A stretch of 64,000 nucleotides of DNA from Aciduliprofundum sp. MAR08-339 (GTDB taxonomy: Archaea; Thermoplasmatota; Thermoplasmata; Thermoplasmatales; Aciduliprofundaceae). Below, in pieces: positions 38,116-45,859 of this stretch (the stretch's first letter is position 1; each line of letters starts with the position of its first letter). The notes under the pieces were generated by a model that made no database searches, was not told the origin of the DNA, and was given only the letters and a program-made list of their open reading frames with translations. Made by a program: the position numbers and the translations under genes. The stretch lies in the NCBI RefSeq assembly GCF_000327505.1, contig NC_019942.1, positions 1 through 64,000 on the forward strand, given 5' to 3'.

Positions 38116-38807
38116 AGCACAATTCCCTCGTCCCGAATGTGGAATGGGATCCAGTAGGTTGGATGATTGAATCCGTATCTCTTCAAAATTTTCATGGCCC
38201 TCATATGAAGATTCTCGTGCTCCTTGTAATCCATCACAACCGTGGCCTCACTGAAATTCTTCATCTCCCCGTATTTGACCTTTAAATCTCCGTCCATCTC
38301 CTCAATGAACAGCATTGCAATCTTTTTCTCGTGGAAGAACCTTATCCAGGTGGCTCCAAGATACCTGAACATTGCCGGATCATCAACCATTCTCTCAACC
38401 GTTGTTAGGCTATCAAGAACCAGACGATCAATCGGTTTTATAAGATTTAACTGCTCGTCAAAGTAATCTGGAAGGACCCTGTGTATGAGATGAAGCATCT
38501 TTTCGGTGGTGAAAGGAATAAGATCCTTCGGGCTTATGTACATATCGTACCATCCAATCTTATCCACCACCCCCTTCAAAAGTTTCATCTCACCATAGTA
38601 TGCTATAACGGCCTCAGAAGGTATTGTGGTGGACACGTATACACAAGATTCTCCATTTCTGGCTCCCTCTGCAAGCCACTGGAGCGCAAGTATCGTCTTG
38701 CCTATTCCAGAAGGTCCAACCAAGAGTGACATTCCATTCCTGGGAAAACCTCCGCCAAGCGCTTCATCAAGTTTTTTAATGCCCGTTGGGGCGACCGGAA
38801 CTGTCAT
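38112..38807 (-). CDS. KaiC/RAD55-like ATPase
   Basis: A single-domain RecA-fold ATPase, 231 residues. Walker A GPSGIGKT is at residues 31-38, preceded by the family start PTGIKKLDEALGGGFP; a Walker B-like LVLDSLTTV follows. A TATA box (ATTTAAATT) about 27-30 nt upstream suggests a leaderless message. Such proteins serve as archaeal signalling or regulatory ATPases. The next gene on this strand encodes a P-loop-less relative. Confidence 0.87.
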   Translation of the reverse strand: MTVPVAPTGIKKLDEALGGGFPRNGMSLLVGPSGIGKTILALQWLAEGARNGESCVYVSTTIPSEAVIAYYGEMKLLKGVVDKIGWYDMYISPKDLIPFTTEKMLHLIHRVLPDYFDEQLNLIKPIDRLVLDSLTTVERMVDDPAMFRYLGATWIRFFHEKKIAMLFIEEMDGDLKVKYGEMKNFSEATVVMDYKEHENLHMRAMKILKRYGFNHPTYWIPFHIRDEGIVL

Positions 38808-38900
38808 AGTTGACGCTTCAACTTCCTGAATTTAAATTTTTCCTTTTGATTATCAATTATGAAAACAAAAATATTTAGGAGGTATGCACATTGAGCTTCA

Positions 38901-39614
38901 ATGATCCTTAAAAACCAGAAAATGAAAGAACTTGAAGATTTCTGCAAGAGGGATCCTGTGAGGCACGCCTTTACCCTTTGGGACCTGAGGGTAGAGCGTG
39001 AAAGCACGGAATTCTATGTGAACTGGGAGCGAGGGATAAGAGGATACATGCTGATATACCATGGAGCAGCAGTACCCTCCGTGATAATTTATGGCAACGA
39101 GGAAAGCACCAGGAATTTTCTTGATATTCTAGATCTTGAAAAGGGAATCATCCATATGCCCTACAAATTCCATCATATGGGGAAGGGAAAGAAGTACCGA
39201 ATTCTGGTTATGGCAAGAAAACCCGCAAGATTTAAAATCTCAGAGAAGGTGGTTGAAATAAAGGATCCTTCGCTTCTAACCTCACTTTTTCAGGATCCCT
39301 CGTACCTAGTTGAGAAAGCCAGAACGTGGGGAATTGTGGATGGGGAGAGGGCAATAAGTTCCGTTTCAGCCCTCACATACCTCCCAGAGGTTTGGGTTTT
39401 GGGAGCTCTGATCACAAAGAGAGAGTATCGCAGAAGGGGATATGCAAAGGCATTGATATCCCACTTCCTAAACGAGGCCTATGGAAAAACCGAAAATGTG
39501 GTGCTCTGGGTCAGAGATGACAACTACCCTGCCATAGAACTGTACAGAAAATTTGATTTCAAAACTGTGGGAGAAGATGCTTGGATCAACGTAGGGGTGG
39601 ATATAACTCCCTGA
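38901..39614 (+). CDS. GNAT-family N-acetyltransferase
   Basis: A 237-residue acetyltransferase. The acetyl-CoA site is visible as ITKREYRRRGYAKALI (R/Q-x-x-G-x-A) in the C-terminal half, followed by LWVRDDNYPAIELYRKFDF. The N-terminal half is a degenerate first GNAT module (LTFALWDLRVE-like entry HAFTLWDLR). The ATG lies about 27 nt after AAATATTTAGG, fitting a leaderless message. The substrate (protein N-terminus, metabolite or antibiotic) is not predictable. Confidence 0.82.
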   Translation: MILKNQKMKELEDFCKRDPVRHAFTLWDLRVERESTEFYVNWERGIRGYMLIYHGAAVPSVIIYGNEESTRNFLDILDLEKGIIHMPYKFHHMGKGKKYRILVMARKPARFKISEKVVEIKDPSLLTSLFQDPSYLVEKARTWGIVDGERAISSVSALTYLPEVWVLGALITKREYRRRGYAKALISHFLNEAYGKTENVVLWVRDDNYPAIELYRKFDFKTVGEDAWINVGVDITP

Positions 39615-39682
39615 TTTCGTCATCAAAAAGTCAGCCATTATCATTTTCCATACCTTTTCGTATTTTGGTAATTTTTCGCGAA

Positions 39683-39722
39683 AACTTTAAATACTTATTT
39701 GTCATATATTTGTCTGACAATA
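39683..39722 (+). promoter_or_regulatory. Promoter with inverted repeat before the 61-aa gene
   Basis: TATA box TTTAAATA (39686-39693) followed by the inverted repeat TTGTCA (39699-39704) and TGACAA (39715-39720), which overlaps the expected transcription start. Such placement suits a repressor site. The rest of the 128-bp interval upstream of the gene shows nothing else. Confidence 0.5.
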
Positions 39723-39742
39723 AGATGACTGGAGGAATAAAA

Positions 39743-39928
39743 ATGGAAAAAATGCCAAAAAATGTGGAGAAATGGCTCAAATCACACACGGTTGAGGATC
39801 TTGAGGCTGCTCTCTGGGAGATGAAGGGCAAGAAAGCTGAGGTTCTGGCTGAGATACTCAGCATTCTTTACGAGATTAATGACGATCTCCTTGGTACAGA
39901 GATCCCCGAAATAAAAGCTCTCGCATAA
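39743..39928 (+). CDS. Small acidic helical protein (61 aa)
   Basis: Encodes MEKMPKNVEKWLKSHTVEDL and a helical rest ending EIPEIKALA. Not recognised. The ATG has GGAGG 7 nt upstream and a TATA box 57 bp upstream, so it has a real leader, unlike many neighbours. A TTG or ATG further upstream (39725) lies before the Shine-Dalgarno sequence and is rejected. The frame ends at a good terminator hairpin. A regulatory or chaperone-like small protein is possible. Confidence 0.65.
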   Translation: MEKMPKNVEKWLKSHTVEDLEAALWEMKGKKAEVLAEILSILYEINDDLLGTEIPEIKALA

Positions 39929-39957
39929 TTTTTTCCCTTTTTCTGGGAAATATTTTT
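39929..39957 (+). terminator. Hairpin and T-tract terminator
   Basis: TTTCCC (39932-39937) and GGGAAA (39945-39950) form a stem, followed by TATTTTT. The tRNA-Thr gene starts 28 bp later and has its own promoter, with a TATA-like AATATTTTTG close to this T-tract. Confidence 0.6.
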
Positions 39958-39985
39958 GTAGTGGAATTTCATGCGCATCTTGTAA

Positions 39986-40058
39986 GCCACCGTAGCTCAG
40001 CCGGTGGAGCGCCACCTTGGTAAGGTGGAGGTCCCGGGTTCGATTCCCGGCGGTGGCT
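39986..40058 (+). tRNA. tRNA-Thr (anticodon GGT)
   Basis: Cloverleaf with acceptor GCCACCG/CGGTGGC, D-stem GCTC/GAGC, anticodon stem CCACC/GGTGG around loop TTGGTAA, T-stem CCGGG/CCCGG and discriminator T; no intron. The CCA end is not encoded. The DUF47 start codon follows only 3 nt after the 3' end, so tRNA and mRNA must share a transcript. Confidence 0.97.
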
Positions 40059-40061
40059 CTG

Positions 40062-40724
40062 ATGTTCAAATCCAAGAGGGAGAAAGAGGCAATTGGAATT
40101 TACGAAAAGCATTCAAACATTGCTCTGGAATGTATGGATCTATTCATAAAGCAGGTTGAGGCTCTCCTGAAGGAGGACTGGGAAGAAATTGAGAAAATTG
40201 AAGGCATAATATACGAGAAGGAGAAGGAGGGAGATTCTCTACGAAGAAAAAATGAATTCCTGTTTTCTGAAGGTCTTCTATTTCCATCAGATAGGGCAAT
40301 ATTCATAAACCTTTCAGAGGAGATAGATAAGGTCATAGATAAGATACAGCAGGTTAGCAGGATAATCGCCCTGAGAAAGCCCTCCAAAGATGCCATAGAG
40401 TTTCTAAAGGAAAGCAAGATAATGGAGTACCTTAAGGTCACAAAGAAAAGTGTTGAAACCCTTAACGCTTCGGCAATGGAACTCCTGAAGGGAGATATCC
40501 ACAAAGCGGTGGAAAAGGCCCATGAGGTTGAGAAGTACGAGAGTCGGGCGGACGATTTGAAACTTGAAATTCTTCGAAGACTCTACACCCAGGAAAAGAA
40601 GATTGACGACATACTCTCCATACTTCAAATTGAAAAGATAATTCTATGGATAGATGCAATAAGTGATAAGGCAGAAGATGCCTCGGACGTTATCATTCTC
40701 ATATGTGCCAAGATAACACCATAA
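40062..40724 (+). CDS. DUF47 (PhoU-like) phosphate-transport accessory protein
   Basis: An all-helical 220-residue protein of the DUF47/TIGR00153 family, PhoU-like, usually paired with a PiT phosphate transporter. Begins MFKSKREKEAIGIYEKHSN; helical blocks SDRAIFINLSEEIDKVIDKIQQ and AHEVEKYESRADDLKLEILR are typical. The ATG is 3 nt after tRNA-Thr; an earlier frame reaches into the tRNA and is not plausible. It has no room for its own promoter, so it depends on tRNA transcription and probably on tRNA 3' processing. The 3' end overlaps the convergent PiT gene by 26 bp. It may gate that transporter. Confidence 0.87.
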   Translation: MFKSKREKEAIGIYEKHSNIALECMDLFIKQVEALLKEDWEEIEKIEGIIYEKEKEGDSLRRKNEFLFSEGLLFPSDRAIFINLSEEIDKVIDKIQQVSRIIALRKPSKDAIEFLKESKIMEYLKVTKKSVETLNASAMELLKGDIHKAVEKAHEVEKYESRADDLKLEILRRLYTQEKKIDDILSILQIEKIILWIDAISDKAEDASDVIILICAKITP

Positions 40725-41634
40725 CTATGAAGTAGGTAAGGGCAAAACCAACTATCGGCGCAATGGACCATGATAAAAACAGATTTTTCACAGTTTTCTT
40801 ATTCAATTCCCGATATCCCTTCACCATCCCGGTTCCTATAACACCCCCTATTATGGCCTGGGTTATGGACACAGGAAGATGAATCTGGGTAAATGCCTCA
40901 ACAACAATGGCTCCAGCTATCTGGGCAGCAAAGGCCCTTGGAGGATCCATATTGGTTATCCTGCTTCCAACGGTGACTACCGTTCTCTTCCCCAAAACCA
41001 CCGTGCCAACCAGAGCGGCAACACCTGTCACGATAATAGAATACCAGGAAAGATTCAAGGATGCTATCAGCCCTATGGTGTTTGCCCCAAGGGTATAGGC
41101 CATAAAGGCGCTGCTTATCAGCAGTGAAACTGTGTAAAAACGGCTCAAGGCAAAAACGTTGAAATGTTTTGTGAGCCTAGACGTAAGAACGTATATTGAG
41201 AGAGACAGGAAAAGGGATATGGCGAAATTCAAAATCCAAGAAACAACGATGAATGCCGTAAATCCACCATTTATGCTCCACCCAAAAGCGAAGGCAACAC
41301 CTATTATTGAACCGACCATCAGCTGGGACGCGGACATGGGAACTGCAAGGATCGTAAAGAGAAGCATGAGCAGGATAACAGAGAGCAAAACCAGCAGAGA
41401 CATTTCAAGACCCAGTGGATAAGAGATGAGCCCCCCCTCAATGGCCCCAGACATTTTCCAGCCCTCAAGAAATGTACCGAGCATAACAAAAAATCCGGCC
41501 ATAAATGCGGCTCTATAATACGAGGTAATCCTAGAGCCGTAGAGCGTTCCAACACTCCCGGCCGAGTTGTTTGCGGCTATCACGAAACTTACGACTGCGG
41601 CCAAAAAAATATAGGCAAGTTCAAGCATTTCCAA
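40699..41634 (-). CDS. pit: PiT-family inorganic phosphate transporter
   Basis: Phosphate permease with about 9-10 transmembrane helices over 311 residues. PiT signature sequences: AANNSAGSVGTLYGSR near the N-terminus (GANNxANS class) and TLGANTIGL in the second half, plus PMSASQLMVGSIIGVAFAFG. At 311 residues it is shorter than many PiT proteins but has both repeats. It faces the DUF47 gene tail to tail, unlike the usual operon order. Confidence 0.9.
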   Translation of the reverse strand: MEMLELAYIFLAAVVSFVIAANNSAGSVGTLYGSRITSYYRAAFMAGFFVMLGTFLEGWKMSGAIEGGLISYPLGLEMSLLVLLSVILLMLLFTILAVPMSASQLMVGSIIGVAFAFGWSINGGFTAFIVVSWILNFAISLFLSLSIYVLTSRLTKHFNVFALSRFYTVSLLISSAFMAYTLGANTIGLIASLNLSWYSIIVTGVAALVGTVVLGKRTVVTVGSRITNMDPPRAFAAQIAGAIVVEAFTQIHLPVSITQAIIGGVIGTGMVKGYRELNKKTVKNLFLSWSIAPIVGFALTYFIVMVLSWHI

Positions 41635-41661
41635 GAGGAAAGAATTTTTAATATTTCAAAT

Positions 41662-42435
41662 TTATGAATTTTTCACGAAAAACATAACGTATTCGTGCTT
41701 GAAAATGTAATACCCGTCCTTCAGGGCACGATAGCGCCATAGGGCATATTGTCCCCTCTTTCCTCTATTCTCCTCTATGTTCTTAACCACTATGCTCTTC
41801 AAGGTGAATCCCTCATCCATAACCTCCCGCATTGTGTAGAATCCAAGAGGTATCCATTCACCCTTGGAATACTTGTCCCCTATAACGAGGACCAAATAAC
41901 GTTCCTCATCAAGATGCTGGGATGCCAGATGCACCGCCCTTCTGAATTTATTCAGAAATTCATCAAGTGATTGGGAAGCTGAGAGATCACCACCCTTATT
42001 GGAAAATTTTATTATGTCCCAGTAGGGAGGGTGCATTATCACCATCTGAAAATTTCCGAGATCTTCATATACCTCCTCGCTGGTGGAATCTCCAACTATA
42101 ATCCTTGTTTCCACATTGTATACATTGTCTTCATTCTCAACAAGATCCATCGCCTTCCTCGCAATTTCCCCGTTTATTTCTATTCCAACGGCATTTCTCC
42201 CCAGTCTGCGTGCCTCTATGAGGGTTGTACCGAGACCTGCAAAGGTGTCCAGGACCCACTCACCCCTCCTCGTGAAGCGCAGCATGGCCTGGCGTGGAAT
42301 CTGCGGAATGAAGTTCCCATGGTACTCCGGAGTATGGGCGCCGGTATTATCCCTGGCAGGGAAGATCCAGAGAGAATCGGTTATTATATCATCATACTCT
42401 TTCCACCTTCTCATATCTATATCGTTTATTTTCAC
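41662..42435 (-). CDS. DNA (adenine-N6 or cytosine-N4) methyltransferase
   Basis: A beta-class DNA methyltransferase of 257 residues. Motif IV is HPPYWD and the SAM-binding motif I is FAGLGTTLIEARRLG with GIEIN downstream, in the order typical of this class. The GTG start (MKINDIDMRRWK) is chosen because a TATA-like TTTTTAATA lies about 27 nt upstream and this avoids overlap with the decarboxylase gene; it is not certain. No restriction endonuclease gene is nearby, so it looks like an orphan methylase used for regulation or replication, or a relic of a restriction system. Confidence 0.82.
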   Translation of the reverse strand: MKINDIDMRRWKEYDDIITDSLWIFPARDNTGAHTPEYHGNFIPQIPRQAMLRFTRRGEWVLDTFAGLGTTLIEARRLGRNAVGIEINGEIARKAMDLVENEDNVYNVETRIIVGDSTSEEVYEDLGNFQMVIMHPPYWDIIKFSNKGGDLSASQSLDEFLNKFRRAVHLASQHLDEERYLVLVIGDKYSKGEWIPLGFYTMREVMDEGFTLKSIVVKNIEENRGKRGQYALWRYRALKDGYYIFKHEYVMFFVKNS

Positions 42436-42466
42436 GTCACTGCAATTGCATTGAAGTATTAAAAAT

Positions 42467-43930
42467 TTAGAGCACGTAAATCGTGTCAAGTGTCGGATCG
42501 CGGGCGCTTATGTGACCACCCATCTCTTTCACCGTGAGAAGATACTTCACGTTATCCTGTGTTATTCTGAATCCCTCAAGAATCACGGGTATTCCAGGTG
42601 GGTACACCTCTATATGCTCTGCTGCAATCTTTCCTATGGCATCCCGCAACGGAACCTTTCTGCCTATGGTCTGTGCAACTCTTCGAGCAACATAGGGCTC
42701 TATGACTGGCTTATTTTCCAGATGTCTGAATGGATTCGGTATTAACTCCTTCTTACCGGTTTTTGTAAGTTTCTTCATTATTCTCTGCATGGCATCCACC
42801 GTTTTATCAACATCTTCATCCCCAATCTGGAAGGTTGCCAAGAAAAGAAGTGTGTTTAAGCCGCTCTTCTCAACAACAATTTTGTATTTTTTCGCCAAAA
42901 TCTTGGCAATCTCAAAGCCCGTTTCCCTGAACTTGGTGAGAGCGATCACAGTCTTTGCCTCATCGTACCCAGATATGTAGTTTTTCACAAGATCCAGTTC
43001 CAGGGAATCATCCATCATTCGCATGGGAGGGATAACCCGCTCACCAAGAAGATCCTTTAACTTGTGGGCTTTTTTCACCATATCGTTTACAGCCTTTTCC
43101 CCATTTTTCTCCATGTACGCAGTAACAGCGTCCAGCGATGCAAGTAGGTGATAAGAGGGACTGGTTGTAACATATTCCCTGAAGGCCGCGTACATGATAT
43201 CGCTGTCCACATACTTCTCCTTCCAGTGAATCATACCTGTTTGCTGCAAAGAGCCACCCTCTTTGTGTGTGCTCTGAACCGCAATATCCGCCCCGGCATC
43301 CATAGCGCTTTCTGGAAGGGAATCAGAAAAATGAAGATGCGCACCCCACGCTTCATCAACTATCACCTTTATTTCTTTATCAAAATTTTTAACTGCCCGA
43401 GTAATATCTCCAATACGAGCCACCAGACCGTTATATGTGGGCGAGGAAATTATTATGGCATTTGTCTCAGGATAATTGTTAAGCGTATCTATAACATCCT
43501 CTGGTTTTGGAGGTATCAGACTCTCAAACTGTGGATCGTACGCGCATTTTATAAATCTGAATCTGACACCGAGCCATTCAGCAGCGTGAAGTATCGAATG
43601 ATGAATATTTCTTGTCACAAGTATCTGGGGGGTATCATTTTCAAGAGATATCATCCGCATAACTATGAAATTGCTTCCAGTTGTGCCATTGACCGTGAAG
43701 AGGGTTTTATCAGCACCATAAACCCTTGCCGCCCGTTCATGAGCTTTTCTGAAAACACCTGTGTTATCAACATAACTGCCGAAAAAATGCGCGGACACGG
43801 ATACATCCGTGGAATATATGTCCGTTAATTTTTTCTGATTGGGCAGAACAGATGGTGTGCACCAGCGAATGTATCTGGGCACATCTTTAAGTGCATCCAG
43901 TATGTACGTTTGCCCGGCTCTTTCACCCAT
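42467..43930 (-). CDS. PLP-dependent Arg/Lys/Orn decarboxylase (class I)
   Basis: Fold-type-I amino acid decarboxylase, close in length to the short SpeA type of Bacillus. PLP lysine K223 in STHKEGG, DEAWGAHL at 192-199, and the C-terminal EHIEVYPPGIPVILEGFRIT. The 487 residues include a complete major domain and the C-terminal lid. A leaderless start is suggested by TTTATATA upstream. If it is arginine-specific it makes agmatine, feeding agmatinase and hypusine formation; many euryarchaea use a pyruvoyl enzyme (PdaD) instead, so this type may have come from bacteria. The substrate cannot be fixed by reading. Confidence 0.85.
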   Translation of the reverse strand: MGERAGQTYILDALKDVPRYIRWCTPSVLPNQKKLTDIYSTDVSVSAHFFGSYVDNTGVFRKAHERAARVYGADKTLFTVNGTTGSNFIVMRMISLENDTPQILVTRNIHHSILHAAEWLGVRFRFIKCAYDPQFESLIPPKPEDVIDTLNNYPETNAIIISSPTYNGLVARIGDITRAVKNFDKEIKVIVDEAWGAHLHFSDSLPESAMDAGADIAVQSTHKEGGSLQQTGMIHWKEKYVDSDIMYAAFREYVTTSPSYHLLASLDAVTAYMEKNGEKAVNDMVKKAHKLKDLLGERVIPPMRMMDDSLELDLVKNYISGYDEAKTVIALTKFRETGFEIAKILAKKYKIVVEKSGLNTLLFLATFQIGDEDVDKTVDAMQRIMKKLTKTGKKELIPNPFRHLENKPVIEPYVARRVAQTIGRKVPLRDAIGKIAAEHIEVYPPGIPVILEGFRITQDNVKYLLTVKEMGGHISARDPTLDTIYVL

Positions 43931-43960
43931 GGCGGGATATGGGATTGCCTATATAAAATA

Positions 43961-44899
43961 TTAATGAGAGGGATACACCCTGGTACCCGTATTACCATTC
44001 AAAGCATCCATAAGTTTTTCAGGAGAGGTTATCAGAACTTCCTCTCCCCCGTTTCTGATGAACCTTATGGAGGCAAGTATCTTGGGGTACATGCTTCCCT
44101 TCTTGAAATGTCCCTCTTTGAGATATCTCTCTGCCTCATCAACGCTCATCTCCCCTATCCCCATTTGCTCGGGTGTTCCAAAATTCAGGTAAACCTGTTC
44201 AACGCTGGTTAATATGATCATCTTCTCGGCCCTGATATCCCGGGCAAGGGTGGCGGATGCCAGGTCCTTGTCTATTACACCCTCCACACCCTGGAGTTTT
44301 CCATTTTTTCTGATCACAGGAATTCCACCACCGCCAACAGCGATGGCAATGAACCCTGAATCTATAAGTCTCCTTATGGCATCCTTCTCCACAATCCCCA
44401 AGGGATCTGGTGAGGGCACGACCCTCCTCCATCCGCGACCTGAATCCTCAATCACATGCCAGCCCTTCTCCCTTGCAAGTTTTTTTGCCTCCTCCTCGGT
44501 GTAAAACGGCCCGATGGGCTTTGTTGGATTCTTGAATGCCGGATCTTTCTCATCCACAATCACCCGCGTGAGTATGGCAACCACACTCTTATCTATACCC
44601 TTATTTCTTATAACCTCATAAAAACTCTGGGCAAGAAAGTAACCTATTTCACCCTGAGACATGGCTCCGCATACATCGAGGGGCATGGGTGGAACAACAT
44701 TTCGGGAATTCTCGTTCTGAAGAAGTATGGCCCCGACCTGAGGCCCGTTCCCATGGGTGATGACCACTTTATAACTTTCAAAAAGTGGATATATGGCCTC
44801 CGCAGTTTCCCTTGCCCTTAGCATCTGCTCCGCCGCAGTCCCTTTATCCCCAGGTCTAAGCAGTGCGTTACCACCCACAGCGAGAACAACGGTTTTCAT
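43961..44899 (-). CDS. Carbamate kinase
   Basis: Transfers phosphate between carbamoyl phosphate and ADP, making ATP in arginine or agmatine breakdown or carbamoyl phosphate for synthesis. Signatures: VLAVGGNALLRPG at the N-terminus, THGNGPQVG, AVGGGGIPVI, GVIDKDLASATLA and KKGSMYPKI-like end. The 312 residues are complete. A TATA-like TTAATATAA about 27 nt upstream gives a leaderless message. It lies between the decarboxylase and deoxyhypusine synthase on the same strand. Confidence 0.93.
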   Translation of the reverse strand: MKTVVLAVGGNALLRPGDKGTAAEQMLRARETAEAIYPLFESYKVVITHGNGPQVGAILLQNENSRNVVPPMPLDVCGAMSQGEIGYFLAQSFYEVIRNKGIDKSVVAILTRVIVDEKDPAFKNPTKPIGPFYTEEEAKKLAREKGWHVIEDSGRGWRRVVPSPDPLGIVEKDAIRRLIDSGFIAIAVGGGGIPVIRKNGKLQGVEGVIDKDLASATLARDIRAEKMIILTSVEQVYLNFGTPEQMGIGEMSVDEAERYLKEGHFKKGSMYPKILASIRFIRNGGEEVLITSPEKLMDALNGNTGTRVYPSH

Positions 44900-44932
44900 A
44901 GAAAGGGAAAGGCAGGGATTTATATTAATTTT

Positions 44933-45859
44933 TCACAATTTTTCAAGCACACTGGCAACAAGGAGAGGAAGAATGACAGTAACGTCTCCTTCCACGGTCA
45001 CGTACTTAGCATCCTCTCTGACCTTACCCCAGGATACAGCCTCGCGCACCCTTGCACCACTCAGGGAGCCGTCCCACTCAACCGCGGTTGTGATGTAAAC
45101 CGCATAATCCAAACCCTCTCTGAACTGATTCCACCATATAGTGTGGTGCTTTGAGATTCCTCCACCAAGCATGAGTGCGCCTGTCTTACTCGCATCAAAC
45201 ACTATATCCGCAAGTTCATGCTCGTCCTTCAGGATATCTATACGGAAATCAGGATGCATTTCCCTGAATGACCACAACTGCGAGCCGAATGATCCGTCGG
45301 TTATGCCGGGAACATAAACGGGAATATTATTTTTATGGGCCCAGTAAAGGATAGAATCCTCACCCAACCTTTTTCCAAACTCCTCAATTATCTCCCTAGG
45401 TCCCCACTCCTTCTTCTCCCTGTATAACTCCTCCAGAATGGGCATCATAAAGTTCTCCATTACCTCACCGTACGATTCATTTGGTACAAGAACATTGCCA
45501 AGACGATTCACACCCATCCTGTGCAATTCCACATCGTCCAGGAGAAACGAGCCATGGTAGTAGGACTTGAAACTCCTCGCAATATCGTGATCCAGAGTGC
45601 CGCAGGTTGTGATGATCACATCCACAAGTTTCCTTTTAACAAGTTCTTTTATGACACCCCTGGTGCCAGTGGCAATTATGCACGCTGGAAAAGAGAGGAA
45701 TGTGGTATTTTCCTCGGAAAACATTCTGAGAAGGATCTTCTCCGCTATGGCAAGGTGCTTTGCCACAAATCCACCAGACCTGTAGAGCTGATCCATCAAC
45801 TCTCCGGCTGTCATTCCCTCCCGAATATCCATATCCTCCACAGGAATCATATCATTCAT
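44933..45859 (-). CDS. dhs: Deoxyhypusine synthase
   Basis: Transfers the aminobutyl group of spermidine (or a related polyamine) to Lys36 of eIF5A. The catalytic lysine is Lys237 in LGGGISKHHTIWWN, and NAD-binding segments include FPACIIATGTRG and PGITDGSFGSQLW. At 308 residues it is the archaeal length. The ATG overlaps the stop of TyrRS (ATGA), so the two are coupled; a GTG three codons earlier was rejected. eIF5A and an agmatinase lie 40 kb away in the same window. Confidence 0.93.
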   Translation of the reverse strand: MNDMIPVEDMDIREGMTAGELMDQLYRSGGFVAKHLAIAEKILLRMFSEENTTFLSFPACIIATGTRGVIKELVKRKLVDVIITTCGTLDHDIARSFKSYYHGSFLLDDVELHRMGVNRLGNVLVPNESYGEVMENFMMPILEELYREKKEWGPREIIEEFGKRLGEDSILYWAHKNNIPVYVPGITDGSFGSQLWSFREMHPDFRIDILKDEHELADIVFDASKTGALMLGGGISKHHTIWWNQFREGLDYAVYITTAVEWDGSLSGARVREAVSWGKVREDAKYVTVEGDVTVILPLLVASVLEKL

